Below, one piece after another: positions 45,894-55,624 of a stretch of DNA of 64,000 nt; the first letter of the stretch is position 1; each line of letters starts with the position of its first letter. A program made the position numbers and the translations under genes. The notes under the pieces were generated by a model. It saw only the letters and a program-made list of their open reading frames with translations, searched no databases and was not told the DNA's origin. Location of the stretch: assembly GCF_002288365.1 (NCBI RefSeq), contig NZ_CP016782.1, positions 1,054,001 to 1,118,000 on the forward strand, written 5' to 3'. The DNA is from Candidatus Planktophila limnetica (GTDB lineage Bacteria > Actinomycetota > Actinomycetes > Nanopelagicales > Nanopelagicaceae).

Positions 45894-46082
45894 TTACTCG
45901 CGGCCAAATCGAAGCCAGACCAGGTAAATCCCTGAGGCGGCGCCAACGAGAAGGCCGGTGAGAAGCAGGAAGGCTGTGCCGAGCCACTTATCTAATCCCC
46001 AGCCGACAGCGCCCCAGAAGATCAACCCGGAGAGCAAGTAACCAACGATTGACCATGCAGCATTCTCATCACGTGTTGCCAT
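45894..46082 (-). CDS. AtpZ/AtpI-like small membrane protein
   Basis: A 62 aa protein with two hydrophobic segments (WSIVGYLLSGLIFWGAVGWGL and FLLLTGLLVGAASGIYLVWL). The GYLLSGLIFWGAVGWGLDKWLGT motif is typical of AtpZ/AtpI proteins at the head of atp operons, thought to help Mg2+ supply or c-ring assembly. GGGGAG lies six bases before ATG 46082. Confidence 0.85.
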   Translation of the reverse strand: MATRDENAAWSIVGYLLSGLIFWGAVGWGLDKWLGTAFLLLTGLLVGAASGIYLVWLRFGRE

Positions 46083-46117
46083 GAGTACTCCCCTTTGGAT
46101 TGCGCTAACTACTTCAG

Positions 46118-46540
46118 CTAATTCTTAGAATTAGGCAGGGGTAAATGTATGCGCAACTTCATGTAACTTGCAATTTCCCCACCCAACCAAGCAAATGTGA
46201 GCGCAATTGCGGTGGCACCAAAACTTGTTCTGTTTATCGTATCTCTGGAAGTAAAGGCGCTGAGAAGGTATAAAAATACGCCAAGAAAAAGTAGCTTCGC
46301 AAAATATGAAAATACTGCCAATGCCATTGTGCTCATGGGATCAAGATTTCGTGCAATGCGTGATACACCGATGTGGATGGCAAAATAAATAATTACAACA
46401 AATTGTGCGATTAGTGCGCCTAAAAATCCTGGCAATCCAACTATGAATGTGCATAAGCCGATTGCAATAATTCCAACAATAAATGAAGGAACAAGTGCTC
46501 CACGAAGCATGAGGCTTTCAGAACTTTTTTGATCAGACAT
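46118..46540 (-). CDS. ATP synthase protein I-like membrane protein
   Basis: About 140 aa with four hydrophobic segments. Its place directly before atpZ/atpB and after wecA matches the atpI-like gene (Rv1303) of mycobacteria. The frame extends to 46630, but ATG 46540 (MSDQKSSES) has AAAGGA eight bases upstream and overlaps the wecA stop by 8 bp. Function in the synthase is likely assembly. Confidence 0.8.
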   Translation of the reverse strand: MSDQKSSESLMLRGALVPSFIVGIIAIGLCTFIVGLPGFLGALIAQFVVIIYFAIHIGVSRIARNLDPMSTMALAVFSYFAKLLFLGVFLYLLSAFTSRDTINRTSFGATAIALTFAWLGGEIASYMKLRIHLPLPNSKN

Positions 46541-47618
46541 ATATGGAGTCCTTTTTACCACTTTGAGTAACCACAATCGCGATCGTGGCAAGGGCTGCTG
46601 CGGTAAGTAGTGCAACCCACGCCGGCGCAAAGGCAGAAATCGTAATTGGAAAAGCCAGAGTTGCAGTCCATAGATACATGATTATCGCGGTACGCACGTG
46701 CGAGTTTCCAGCAGCGAGTAAACGATGGTGAAGATGATCTTTATCTGGTGCAAATGGTGAACGACCTGCGCGTAAGCGTCGTGCAATTGCCAGTACTAAA
46801 TCTGCCAATGGAATCGCAAGAACTGCAAATGGAAGCAAGAGCGGAAGCAGAGTCGGACCAACTTTTACTGCTGTAATTGCATTTGGATCTACTTGCCCAG
46901 TTAATGTAATGGCTGCAGAGGCTAGTAATAAACCTAAGAACATTGAGCCAGAATCGCCCATAAAGATGCGAGCGGGGTGAAAATTATGTGGCAAGAATCC
47001 AAGGCAAATTCCAATGAGCACTGCAGTCATAAGAGATGGTGCACCAGCGCGACTAAAGCCCCAGACAACAGCTAACAGGTATGCAAAGGTAAAGAAGGCA
47101 GCCCCTGCAATGGCCACAATGCCCGCTGCTAATCCATCTAATCCGTCAATGAAGTTAACCGCGTTAATAGTTACTAAGACGATTAGGACTGTGACAAGTT
47201 GTCCGATGCTGGGTGGAAGAGTGATGACACCATTTATTGGAAGCCATAAAATCTGGATTCCATAAATAAGCAAAATTCCTGCGGCAAGTGCTTGTCCGGC
47301 TAACTTTGTCAGAGCATCTAATTGATAGCGATCATCTGCCATGCCAAGTACGACTAGAAAAGTTCCGGCTAGGAAAATTCCTTGTGCCTCATGGCCAAAA
47401 GATTTTCCAACCAGTGTGAGATGTTGAACGATGATGAAAGTAAGTGACATAGCCGCCCACATAGCAACCCCACCCCACCGTGGAGTTGGAGAAGTGTGAA
47501 CATCGCGGGTGCGCACCAATGCGACGGCGCCAAATTTAGATGCAAGAGTTCGAACAAATGGAGTGATCAGATAACACAGCGCTGCAGAGAGCAGCAAAGT
47601 GAACATGTACTCACGCAT
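46533..47618 (-). CDS. wecA: Undecaprenyl-phosphate GlcNAc-1-phosphate transferase
   Basis: A 361 aa enzyme of the MraY/WecA family with about eleven membrane helices. Catalytic aspartates: GMADDRYQLD, NAVNFIDGLDGLAAG and FMGDSGSMFLG; DKDHLHHRLLAAG is the C-terminal His-rich loop. It makes the lipid-linked first sugar of teichoic-acid or arabinogalactan-type wall polymers. It is also the first gene of the unit leading into the atp operon; a TAGACT box overlaps the glyA stop. Confidence 0.93.
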   Translation of the reverse strand: MREYMFTLLLSAALCYLITPFVRTLASKFGAVALVRTRDVHTSPTPRWGGVAMWAAMSLTFIIVQHLTLVGKSFGHEAQGIFLAGTFLVVLGMADDRYQLDALTKLAGQALAAGILLIYGIQILWLPINGVITLPPSIGQLVTVLIVLVTINAVNFIDGLDGLAAGIVAIAGAAFFTFAYLLAVVWGFSRAGAPSLMTAVLIGICLGFLPHNFHPARIFMGDSGSMFLGLLLASAAITLTGQVDPNAITAVKVGPTLLPLLLPFAVLAIPLADLVLAIARRLRAGRSPFAPDKDHLHHRLLAAGNSHVRTAIIMYLWTATLAFPITISAFAPAWVALLTAAALATIAIVVTQSGKKDSIYV

Positions 47619-47624
47619 GGAGTA

Positions 47625-47630
47625 AGTCTA
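47625..47630 (-). promoter_or_regulatory. Leaderless-type -10 box TAGACT (wecA-atp)
   Basis: TAGACT at -12 to -7 relative to ATG 47618. Its first three bases are the stop codon TAG of glyA, so the promoter is embedded at the end of the glyA gene. Confidence 0.5.
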
Positions 47631-48893
47631 TGCGTTATAAATTGGGAATTTCGAAGTTAAGGCGTGAACTTCACTCTTAATTCCTGATAACACCGCTGGA
47701 TCTTCGCTGCGGATTGCGCGAGAAATCAAAGACGCAATCGTCTTCATTTCTTCAACGCCCATACCTTGTGTGGTTGTTGCAGGAGTTCCCACGCGAATAC
47801 CACTTGTGATTCCTGGCTTTTCTGGATCAAAAGGAATTGAATTCTTATTAAGAACAATGCCTGCATTGCCACAGCGTTCATCTGCAACTTTTCCATTAAC
47901 GCCAGTACCGCGGATATCAATGAGTGCGAGGTGTGTTTGTGTTCCGCCAGAAACTGCGCGCATACCCTCACCTTCAAGTGCTGAGCACAGTGCTTTTGCA
48001 TTGGTAATAACATCTTTTGAATACTTTTGATATTCAGGTGTTGCGCACTCTCGAAGCGCGACAGCCTTGCCAGCGACTGCAGACATAATCGGTCCGCCTT
48101 GCATTCCAGGAAAGACAGATTTATCAATTGCAGCAGCGTGTGCTTCTTTGGTAAGAATCATTCCACCGCGTGGACCACGTAAAACTTTATGTGTTGTAAA
48201 TGAAACGACATCTGCATATGGCACCGGTGAAGGAATAGCTTTTCCAGCCACCAAGCCAATGAAGTGCGCAGCATCGACCCACATGATTGCGCCAACCTCA
48301 TCGCAAATTGCACGGACCTTTTCAAAATCAACAAGACTTGGATAAGCAGTAGCACCAGAACAAATCATCTTTGGTTTGTTGGCAATAGCAAGATCGCGCA
48401 ATTCGTCATAATCAATGAGTTCAGTATCTTGGCGAACTCCATATGAAACTACGTTAAACCACTTTCCAGAAAAGTTAACAGGAGAACCATGTGTGAGGTG
48501 TCCACCGTGTGATAACGACATAGCAAGAACTGTGTCACCAGGTTTTGTAAATGCTTGATACACAGCGATGTTTGCACTTGCACCTGAGTGTGGTTGAACG
48601 TTGGCATGATCTGCACCAAATAAAGATTTAGCACGTTCGATTGCAAGGTATTCGGCCTTATCTACTTCTTCGCATCCACCGTAATAACGCTTGCCTGGAT
48701 AACCTTCTGCGTACTTGTTTGAAAGAGTTGAACCAAGGGTTGCAAGCACTGCACGTGAAGTGAAGTTTTCACTTGCGATTAATTGAAGATTGGTTTGTTG
48801 GCGCTTGAGTTCTGAGAGCAAAACCGCAGAAATTTCTGGATCTTGCTTGCTCAACAAATCAAAGTCTGGTCCGTAGAAAATATCTTTCGTCAT
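47628..48893 (-). CDS. glyA: Serine hydroxymethyltransferase
   Basis: A 421 aa PLP enzyme that converts serine and tetrahydrofolate to glycine and methylene-THF. YAEGYPGKRYYGGCE, VVSFTTHKVLRGPRGG (PLP lysine) and GIRVGTPATTTQGM are diagnostic. Start ATG 48893 has TAGAAT at -12 to -7 and a CTGACA -35 box 17 bases upstream, so it probably has its own promoter. Confidence 0.97.
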   Translation of the reverse strand: MTKDIFYGPDFDLLSKQDPEISAVLLSELKRQQTNLQLIASENFTSRAVLATLGSTLSNKYAEGYPGKRYYGGCEEVDKAEYLAIERAKSLFGADHANVQPHSGASANIAVYQAFTKPGDTVLAMSLSHGGHLTHGSPVNFSGKWFNVVSYGVRQDTELIDYDELRDLAIANKPKMICSGATAYPSLVDFEKVRAICDEVGAIMWVDAAHFIGLVAGKAIPSPVPYADVVSFTTHKVLRGPRGGMILTKEAHAAAIDKSVFPGMQGGPIMSAVAGKAVALRECATPEYQKYSKDVITNAKALCSALEGEGMRAVSGGTQTHLALIDIRGTGVNGKVADERCGNAGIVLNKNSIPFDPEKPGITSGIRVGTPATTTQGMGVEEMKTIASLISRAIRSEDPAVLSGIKSEVHALTSKFPIYNA

Positions 48894-48899
48894 TTGCAG

Positions 48900-48928
48900 A
48901 TTCTAATCTGACTAGGCGAAATTGTCAG
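48900..48928 (-). promoter_or_regulatory. glyA promoter: CTGACA -35 and leaderless-type TAGAAT -10
   Basis: TAGAAT (48900-48905) at -12 to -7 relative to ATG 48893; CTGACA (48923-48928) with a 17-base spacer. The most complete sigma-A type promoter among the leaderless candidates. Confidence 0.65.
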
Positions 48929-49556
48929 GAGATACTTTTTGAAGGGATTCACGCGAGATTGCACCTTCTCGAATGAGTTCCATTCCATCATCTGAAACGT
49001 TTATGACGGTACTGCGAGGTCCGGCTGGTAGATGGCCACCATCGAAAATTACATCCACACCTGGATTCTCAAATCTCTCGACATCGAGCAATGTTGGCAA
49101 TCCATTATTTGTAATACTTGCAATTGCCAATGGTCCGCTCTTTTGCATCAAATCCAAAACGAAACCTTCTTGTGGCACTCGCAAACTAATGAGATCAAGT
49201 CTTTGTGAATCTCCTAAATCCCATGCCAATCCAACTTGTGGTTTCACGTTAACACTTAACAGCCCTGGCCAGAACGCATCCGTAATTTTTTGAACATCAT
49301 CTCGCATGCTGCGTGATAATCCTTGTGCAGTTTTAGCTGTTGAAATTATTACTTGCGAAACCACACCGAGAGCATCGCCACGAAGTACGTGCATTGCTCG
49401 AACAGCAAAGTGGCTAAATGCATCGCATGCATAGACATATCCATGTTCGAGTGGAACAACGATGACATAACCATCACGAATTGATTTAAGTCCTCGTGCT
49501 AAATGTTCAGCAGGGTCACCAGTGGTGATGTCCACTCTTTCAACTGGGTTGCTCAT
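48912..49556 (-). CDS. L-threonylcarbamoyladenylate synthase (Sua5/YrdC)
   Basis: A 214 aa protein making the threonylcarbamoyl-AMP used for t6A37 in tRNAs reading ANN codons. Family blocks are VVPLEHGYVYACDAF, the KITDAFWPGLLSVNV segment, and SLRVPQEGFVLDLMQKSGPLAIASIT with DGGHLPAGPRSTVINV. Compared with classical YrdC the first block (usually PTDTVYGL) is altered to PLEHGYVYA, so activity is probable but should be treated with care. It overlaps prmC by 4 bp. Confidence 0.85.
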   Translation of the reverse strand: MSNPVERVDITTGDPAEHLARGLKSIRDGYVIVVPLEHGYVYACDAFSHFAVRAMHVLRGDALGVVSQVIISTAKTAQGLSRSMRDDVQKITDAFWPGLLSVNVKPQVGLAWDLGDSQRLDLISLRVPQEGFVLDLMQKSGPLAIASITNNGLPTLLDVERFENPGVDVIFDGGHLPAGPRSTVINVSDDGMELIREGAISRESLQKVSPDNFA

Positions 49557-50407
49557 ATATCTTTCCGTATCGCGCTAGTCCAACGTGGTCGACCAACTAA
49601 ATCCTGATGTAACTGTATCTCTTGAAAATCATGGCTTAGTGCATCGGCAATCAAAGAGCCCTGTAATTCATTGTGCTCGATTGCCAATAAACCACCTGAT
49701 TTAAGTAGGCGAGCAGAAGCTGCAATAAATGCACGGGGTGCATCCATTCCATCTTTGCCTCCAAAGAGTGCAATAGCTGGTTCGTGTTCAACAACATCTC
49801 TTGGTAGATCTGACTCATCCTGAATATATGGCGGATTAGCAATGATGACATCGCATTTAATGCCAATGAGTGCGTCGCTGACATCGCTATGAACAATCCG
49901 TAAATCTTCAATAATTGCTTCAACATTTTTCTTAAGCCACACAAGTGCTTCATCGCTTTTTTCAACTGCTATCACTCGACTGTTAGGCGCCTCTGTTGCG
50001 ATTGCAAGTGCCAGTGCTCCAGAACCTGATCCAAGATCTACGACACTTACCGGTGCGGGCAAATTAGAAATATGTGTAAGAACTGCGCCAACTAATAGCT
50101 CACTCTCTGGTCTTGGAACTAATACTCCTGGGCCCACTTTTAACTCAAGATTTCTAAAGTATGCGGTGCCTGTGATGTATTGAAGTGGTTCGTGAAGAAT
50201 TCTTCGGGCCAATAAGTCATGAAAGGTATCTAGTGCAATTGATGTATCGCCAAGGGATGCCAGCGTGCGCTCTAGAACTAGTGGGTTATGTAGATCCATC
50301 CGCGAGATTCCTAGAACGTGTGCCAACAATATTTCAGCATCTATGCCATCGATTTCTGAAAGGGCTAGTTGTTCTTTTGCATCCTTTAAAGTCTCGCGCA
50401 CGTTCAT
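49553..50407 (-). CDS. prmC: Peptide chain release factor N5-glutamine methyltransferase
   Basis: A 284 aa SAM-dependent enzyme that methylates the GGQ glutamine of RF1 and RF2. VVDLGSGSGALALAIATE is the SAM site and IIANPPYI the catalytic NPPY. It lies 8 bp after prfA, its substrate gene, as in most bacteria. Confidence 0.95.
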   Translation of the reverse strand: MNVRETLKDAKEQLALSEIDGIDAEILLAHVLGISRMDLHNPLVLERTLASLGDTSIALDTFHDLLARRILHEPLQYITGTAYFRNLELKVGPGVLVPRPESELLVGAVLTHISNLPAPVSVVDLGSGSGALALAIATEAPNSRVIAVEKSDEALVWLKKNVEAIIEDLRIVHSDVSDALIGIKCDVIIANPPYIQDESDLPRDVVEHEPAIALFGGKDGMDAPRAFIAASARLLKSGGLLAIEHNELQGSLIADALSHDFQEIQLHQDLVGRPRWTSAIRKDI

Positions 50408-50415
50408 ACTTGTAT

Positions 50416-51498
50416 TTATTCTGTCGAAGCTAACTTTGCTGCTTTATCAGCATCTAATAAAGATTGAATGACATCATCTAATTCGCCATTTAAGACGATG
50501 TCTAAGTTATTAGATTTGTAGTTAACGCGGTGATCACTCAACCGGTTTTCAGGAAAGTTATAGGTTCTGATGCGCTCGGAACGATCAACGGTTCGAACCT
50601 GATTCTTACGTTCAGCCGATGCGACTGCAGCTGCTTTTTCTTGTGCATCAGCCAAAAGGCGTGCACGCAAAATACGAAGCGCTGACTCTTTGTTCTGTAA
50701 TTGGCTCTTCTCGTTTTGGCAAGAGACCACAATGCCTGTTGGCACGTGTGTTAAACGTACTGCTGAATCCGTTGTATTTACGCTCTGTCCACCAGGACCT
50801 GATGAGCGATACACATCTACGCGGACATCATTCATATTTAATTCAACGTCAATTTCTTCTGCTTCAGGAAGAATCAAAACTCCAGCAGCCGATGTGTGAA
50901 TTCGGCCTTGACTCTCTGTTTCTGGAACGCGTTGCACGCGATGTACTCCGCCTTCAAATTTCAAACGTGCATATGGTGATTCACCAGGTGCTGCTGTGCC
51001 TTTGGATTTAACTGCAACAGAAATATCTTTGTAGCCACCCATTTCACTTTCAGTGGCATCGAGAATTTCAACTTTCCAATTTCGTTTTTCGGCATATCGC
51101 ATATACATGCGCAATAAATCTCCTGCAAAAAGAGCGGACTCATCTCCGCCTGCGCCAGCTTTAACTTCCAGAATCACATCTCGATCATCATTGGGATCTC
51201 GTGGAAGTAATAACTCTTCTAGTTTTTCGGCAGCCTTCTGTGCTGTTTCTTCTAGTGCAGGAATTTCAGATGCAAAATCTGGATCAGTGGCTGCTAACTC
51301 TCTTGCAGCGTTTAGATCATCATCGGCGCTCTTCCACTCTTTAAATCCAGCAACGACTGGACCGAGTTGTGCGTAGCGACGACCAAGTTGGCGTGCCTTG
51401 CCTTGATCATCGTGAAGTGAAGGATCAGCCATGGCTGCTTCTAGTTCTGCGTATTCGCGAACCATTTCGTGTGCAGATGCAAAACGATCATTTGTCAT
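50416..51498 (-). CDS. prfA: Peptide chain release factor 1
   Basis: A 360 aa protein that ends translation at UAA and UAG. The GGQ motif is in [18 protein letters not shown]. The codon-recognition PxT motif is PET in [14 protein letters not shown] (RF2 has SPF), which assigns it to RF1. AAGGAG lies eight bases before ATG 51498. Confidence 0.97.
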   Translation of the reverse strand: MTNDRFASAHEMVREYAELEAAMADPSLHDDQGKARQLGRRYAQLGPVVAGFKEWKSADDDLNAARELAATDPDFASEIPALEETAQKAAEKLEELLLPRDPNDDRDVILEVKAGAGGDESALFAGDLLRMYMRYAEKRNWKVEILDATESEMGGYKDISVAVKSKGTAAPGESPYARLKFEGGVHRVQRVPETESQGRIHTSAAGVLILPEAEEIDVELNMNDVRVDVYRSSGPGGQSVNTTDSAVRLTHVPTGIVVSCQNEKSQLQNKESALRILRARLLADAQEKAAAVASAERKNQVRTVDRSERIRTYNFPENRLSDHRVNYKSNNLDIVLNGELDDVIQSLLDADKAAKLASTE

Positions 51499-51557
51499 TG
51501 TGGCTTCTCCTTTCCTTTAGTTTCGCTTAATAACAAGATCTGTAACAGAAAAGCAAA

Positions 51558-51593
51558 AGACCGCAACCACTACCCAAGTAGTGAATGCGGTCT
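51558..51593 (-). terminator. Intrinsic terminator between rpmE and prfA
   Basis: Stem AGACCGCA / TGCGGTCT with an inner CACTAC / GTAGTG stem. On the minus strand it is followed by TTTGCTTTTC, and on the plus strand by CTTT. It separates rpmE from prfA transcription. Confidence 0.75.
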
Positions 51594-51603
51594 CTTTAGA
51601 AAG

Positions 51604-51810
51604 CTATTTTTTACCGAAGCGCTCTTCGAACTTCGCTACGCGTCCACCAGTATCAAGGATGCGCTGCTTGCCGGTGTAGAAAGGATGGCAGACAGAACAT
51701 ACTTCAACATAAATTGAACCGCTTGTAACAGTTGAACGGGTAACAAACTTTTCACCGCAACCACAAGTTACTTGAGTCTCTTTGTACTCTGGATGGATCT
51801 CTGACTTCAT
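51604..51810 (-). CDS. rpmE: Ribosomal protein L31, zinc form
   Basis: A 68 aa large-subunit protein. Zinc ligands are present (CGCG and [14 protein letters not shown]), so this is the C+ type and not the zinc-independent paralogue. AGAGGA lies six bases before ATG 51810. A hairpin just upstream resembles a ribosomal leader. Confidence 0.97.
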   Translation of the reverse strand: MKSEIHPEYKETQVTCGCGEKFVTRSTVTSGSIYVEVCSVCHPFYTGKQRILDTGGRVAKFEERFGKK

Positions 51811-51827
51811 TTCATTTCCTCTTTCGT

Positions 51828-51858
51828 GTCTGGGTCGTGATATTCACGTGAACCAGAC
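51828..51858 (-). promoter_or_regulatory. Hairpin in the rpmE leader (possible L31 autoregulatory RNA)
   Basis: On the minus strand GTCTGG pairs with CCAGAC (outer stem, 6 bp) and CGTGA pairs with TCACG (inner stem, 5 bp, loop ATA), separated by an asymmetric internal loop. It lies 5 bases before the Shine-Dalgarno of rpmE. L31 leader motifs are known in actinobacteria; whether this one fits that model needs a covariance search. Confidence 0.45.
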
Positions 51859-51921
51859 TGACGGTTAATAGGGCTAAAGGTTAACCCCATCAGGTGGGTA
51901 TTTAAAAATTTGAGCGTGAAC

Positions 51922-53472
51922 TTATCCTTCAGATCCTGGTCCGACAGTTGTCTTCTGGATCTGCATTAAGAATTCAACGTTGGACTTAGTGCCCTTCATC
52001 TTTTCCAGGAGTAATTCGAGTGCTTGTTGTGGTTCAAGTGCGTGAAGTACGCGACGAAGTTTCCACACAATATTAAGTTCTTCTGTTCCCATAAGAATTT
52101 CTTCTTTACGAGTACCGGATGCAACAACGTTCACTGCAGGGAAGATTCTCTTATCTGCCATACGGCGATCAAGAATGAGTTCCATGTTTCCAGTTCCCTT
52201 GAACTCTTCGAAGATAACTTCATCCATACGAGAGCCGGTATCAACTAGAGCAGTTGCAAGAATTGTGAGTGAGCCACCATCTTCGATGTTACGAGCAGCA
52301 CCGAAGAACTTCTTTGGTGGATACAAAGCTGCTGAATCAACACCACCAGAGAGGATTCGACCTGACGCGGGTGCTGCAATGTTGTATGCGCGACCTAGAC
52401 GTGTAATTGAATCAAGAAGCACAACAACATCGTGTCCAAGTTCAACTAGACGCTTTGCACGTTCAATTGCTAACTCTGCAACTGTTGTGTGGTCATCGGC
52501 AGGGCGATCAAATGTTGAGGCAATAACTTCGCCCTTTACTGAGCGCTGCATATCTGTCACTTCTTCTGGACGCTCATCTACGAGCACAACCATCAAGTGA
52601 CACTCTGGGTTATTTGTTGTAATTGCATTGGCAATTGCTTGCAACACCATTGTCTTTCCAGCCTTTGGTGGAGAAACAATAAGTCCGCGCTGACCCTTAC
52701 CAATAGGTGAGATCAAATCAATAACGCGCGTGGTCAAAATATTTGGTTCAGTTTCAAGGCGTAAACGCTCTTGTGGATACAGCGGAACTAGTTTGTTGAA
52801 TTCAACGCGGTTGCGTACTTCATCAGGATTTGATCCGTTGATTGTGTCCAACACAATGAGTGCGTTGAATTTTTCACGACGTTCACCTTCATTTGGCTGG
52901 CGAACCTGACCTGTGACGACGTCACCTTTGCGCAATCCGTATTTACGCACTTGCTGCAGTGATACATACACATCATTTGGTCCAGGTAAATATCCACCTG
53001 TTCGAATAAATGCATAGCTTTCAAGAATGTCTAGAAGACCGCCTACAGGAAGTAGTACGTCGTCTTCTGAGAGAACTGGTTCGCGTTCTTCACGGTTTCC
53101 ACGATCGCGATTGCGATCACGTCCGCGACCACGATCACGTCCGCGACCACGGTCATTGCGATCAAAACGATCGCCGCGGTTGCTTGAAGAATCACTGTCG
53201 GAATCTGAGTCATCATTGGAATCTGAATCGCGTGGCGCATCTTTCTTATTACGATTATTGCGCGCTTCGCGACGAGCTTCTCGTTCTGCTTTGGCTGCTT
53301 CTCTGTTGGCTGCTTGTAAATCAGCAATTGCCTGAACGAGAGCATCTTTCTTTAGTTTAGGAGCCCCTTCAATACCGAGTTGCGAAGCTACTTCCTTGAG
53401 TTTCGGAAGAGACATTGCATTTAACTCTGGGCTGTCTGAACGTATTGGTTCTTTTTCTGTCATTGTTTTCAT
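51922..53472 (-). CDS. rho: Transcription termination factor Rho, actinobacterial type
   Basis: A 516 aa ATP-dependent RNA helicase. It has an N-terminal SAP-like helical part (LNAMSLPKLKEVASQLGI), a charged Ser/Asp then Arg/Gly/Asp-rich insertion (about 75-130), the RNA-binding cold-shock fold (LPVGGLLDILESYAFIRTGGYLPG) and the ATPase core with Walker A SPPKAGKTM and Walker B VVVLLDSITRLGRAYN. The insertion is normal for high-GC relatives and is kept here. ATG 53463 (codon 4) is an alternative start. Confidence 0.97.
   Translation of the reverse strand: MKTMTEKEPIRSDSPELNAMSLPKLKEVASQLGIEGAPKLKKDALVQAIADLQAANREAAKAEREARREARNNRNKKDAPRDSDSNDDSDSDSDSSSNRGDRFDRNDRGRGRDRGRGRDRNRDRGNREEREPVLSEDDVLLPVGGLLDILESYAFIRTGGYLPGPNDVYVSLQQVRKYGLRKGDVVTGQVRQPNEGERREKFNALIVLDTINGSNPDEVRNRVEFNKLVPLYPQERLRLETEPNILTTRVIDLISPIGKGQRGLIVSPPKAGKTMVLQAIANAITTNNPECHLMVVLVDERPEEVTDMQRSVKGEVIASTFDRPADDHTTVAELAIERAKRLVELGHDVVVLLDSITRLGRAYNIAAPASGRILSGGVDSAALYPPKKFFGAARNIEDGGSLTILATALVDTGSRMDEVIFEEFKGTGNMELILDRRMADKRIFPAVNVVASGTRKEEILMGTEELNIVWKLRRVLHALEPQQALELLLEKMKGTKSNVEFLMQIQKTTVGPGSEG
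53115..53150. repeat. 18-bp perfect tandem repeat in rho
   Basis: Two identical copies of GATCACGTCCGCGACCAC in frame, encoding the Arg/Gly/Asp-rich part of Rho. Likely a slippage-prone site that changes the length of the linker. Confidence 0.8.
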
Positions 53473-53572
53473 TTCAGTAATGGCCTTAAGGATTGCCCAA
53501 AAGGAGCGAGTAATTTATTTATCTGAAAAAATCTTGCACCGATTAACTAGAGCCGGCTGATCAGATGTCATA

Positions 53573-53578
53573 AGGGTA
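53573..53578 (-). promoter_or_regulatory. Candidate rho promoter -10 box TACCCT
   Basis: In the 138-bp gap between thrB and rho, TACCCT on the minus strand would give a leader of about 95 bases. No strong -35 or Shine-Dalgarno is visible. The gap is unusually long for this genome, which suits the autoregulated leader known for rho elsewhere. Confidence 0.3.
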
Positions 53579-53610
53579 GCACCGAGGCGCCAGTCCCTAC
53601 AAATTCTCAA

Positions 53611-54540
53611 TTAAGCGATGATTCCCGCTCCGGTCGTGCAAATATTCAAGGCTTTGACCTCAAAGGCAGAACCAGCTGCTCGCTGTAATTCAGCGATCTC
53701 ATTGGCATCACCATTGTGAAGAGCCAGCACTGTTGGGCCTGAACCCGAAATAAATGCTGCAACACCAGCACCACGTAGTTTATTAACAAGGGCAAAAGAT
53801 TTAGGCATAGCCTCTTGACGAAACTTTTGGTGAATGAAGTCTTCCGTTGCAATAAACAATAAATCTGGTCGGGAAGCCAGGGCATGCACAAGTAATTCTC
53901 CGCGAGTTGTATTAGCTGCTGCATCTGCGTGAGCAATGCTCTCTGGAAGAAGTTTGCGAGCCTTTGACGTTGCAACGGCTCCCTCTGGAATAAATGCAAT
54001 AGCACTAATGCGTGGGTCTACATGAATTTGAACAGCACGCGCGATGTTCTTGCCACGCTGATCTTCAGTCCAAGAAATCGTTGCACTTCCAAAGAGAGCA
54101 GCAGCAACATTATCTGGATGACCTTCCATTTCTGTTGCAAGGTTTAATAAATCCTCATTACTCATTTTTTCTTCACCAGTTAATACAAGAGATCTGGCCA
54201 GCATGAGTCCGCCAACAATTGCACTTGCAGAAGATCCCAAGCCGCGTCCATGTGGAATGACATTCAGTGCTCGAATTGCAACACCCTTTGGTTCGCCGCC
54301 TAAAAATTTAAATCCTTTATACATTGCCTTAACAAGTAAATTCTTATCTGTGCGTGGCAAAACATCGGCGCCTTCGCCAGAAATATCAATATCTAATCCT
54401 GGATCATCGAGAATTTGTGCGACATAGCGGTCATACATACCGAGAGCTAAACCGAGAGAATCAAAACCAGGACCTAGGTTTGCACTAGTTGCTGGAACTT
54501 GAATTTGTATGGTGTTTGCGCGAAAAGTTGGTTTAGCCAT
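53611..54540 (-). CDS. thrB: Homoserine kinase
   Basis: A 309 aa GHMP kinase that phosphorylates homoserine on the way to threonine. VPATSANLGPGFDSLGLALG at the N-terminus, PHGRGLGSSASAIVGGLM (ATP loop) near residue 90, and FISGSGPTVLAL near the C-terminus are the three GHMP motifs. One base separates it from thrC. Confidence 0.97.
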   Translation of the reverse strand: MAKPTFRANTIQIQVPATSANLGPGFDSLGLALGMYDRYVAQILDDPGLDIDISGEGADVLPRTDKNLLVKAMYKGFKFLGGEPKGVAIRALNVIPHGRGLGSSASAIVGGLMLARSLVLTGEEKMSNEDLLNLATEMEGHPDNVAAALFGSATISWTEDQRGKNIARAVQIHVDPRISAIAFIPEGAVATSKARKLLPESIAHADAAANTTRGELLVHALASRPDLLFIATEDFIHQKFRQEAMPKSFALVNKLRGAGVAAFISGSGPTVLALHNGDANEIAELQRAAGSAFEVKALNICTTGAGIIA

Positions 54541-54541
54541 T

Positions 54542-55624
54542 TTATGAAAGACCTAACGCCTTTGCCGCCGCCTTGACACTTACTGGCACGACAACTGGTT
54601 TCTTAGCGCCTTCTAGTGCCCATGGAATATCTTTTAAACCATGGCCAGTTACGGTAATAACAATGGTTTTATTCTTTGGAAGCTTTCCTGCCTTTTGATA
54701 CTTAATAAGTCCTGCTAATCCAGCAGCAGATGAAGGCTCAACGAAGATTCCTTCTTTCGATGCGATCAGGTGATAGGCAGCGAGAATTTCTTTATCTGTC
54801 ACAGCATCTATTAACCCACCTGAAGAATCGCGCGCATCAATTGCTTGTTGCCATGATGCTGGATTGCCAATTCGAATTGCTGTTGCAATCGTATTTGGAT
54901 TCTTAACAATTTTTCCTTTAACAATTGGCGCAGAGCCTGCTGCTTGAAATCCCCACATTGCGGGCAATTGTGAACACATGCGATCAGAACGGTATTCCTT
55001 ATAGCCCTTCCAATACGCAGTAATGTTTCCTGCATTACCAACAGGCAGAGCGTGAATATCTGGTGCATCACCTAAAGCATCGACTACTTCAAAGGATGCA
55101 GTTTTTTGTCCTTCGATTCGGTATGGATTAACTGAGTTGACTAGTGCAACTGGGAAATTTTCAGATAACTCACGCGCAAGTGTTAAGCAATCATCAAAGT
55201 TTCCATTTACTTGCAAAATTTTTGAACCATGTGCAACGGCTTGCGCTAATTTTCCTAGGGCAATTTTTCCTTTAGGAATAAGTACTGCCGGAACCATTCC
55301 AGCTTTAACCGCATAGGCAGCAGCAGAGGCCGAAGTATTTCCAGTGGATGCACAAATAACAGCTTTTGATCCATCTTCGGCTGCTTTAGAAATTGCCATT
55401 GTCATGCCGCGATCTTTAAATGATCCTGTTGGATTTAAACCTTCATACTTAATCCACACATCATTTTTTAATAACTCAGAAAGATTGCAAGCATAAATGA
55501 GTGGAGTTCCACCTTCATTAAGGGTAACTACAGGAGTCTGATCTGAAACAGGCAAGCGATGACGATATTCGTTAATTACTCCGCGCCATTGATGCGCTCC
55601 TGGTCTGCGAGAAAAAATAGACAT
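54542..55624 (-). CDS. thrC: Threonine synthase
   Basis: A 360 aa PLP enzyme. The PLP lysine is in [11 protein letters not shown], with [13 protein letters not shown] and the phosphate cradle [13 protein letters not shown]. It converts O-phosphohomoserine to threonine. It overlaps the hom stop by one base. Confidence 0.97.
   Translation of the reverse strand: MSIFSRRPGAHQWRGVINEYRHRLPVSDQTPVVTLNEGGTPLIYACNLSELLKNDVWIKYEGLNPTGSFKDRGMTMAISKAAEDGSKAVICASTGNTSASAAAYAVKAGMVPAVLIPKGKIALGKLAQAVAHGSKILQVNGNFDDCLTLARELSENFPVALVNSVNPYRIEGQKTASFEVVDALGDAPDIHALPVGNAGNITAYWKGYKEYRSDRMCSQLPAMWGFQAAGSAPIVKGKIVKNPNTIATAIRIGNPASWQQAIDARDSSGGLIDAVTDKEILAAYHLIASKEGIFVEPSSAAGLAGLIKYQKAGKLPKNKTIVITVTGHGLKDIPWALEGAKKPVVVPVSVKAAAKALGLS

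Noticed and set aside
53050-53350. Long plus-strand reading frames opposite the Arg/Asp-rich part of rho
   Set aside because: They are antisense shadows produced by the biased codon composition of the Rho insertion.
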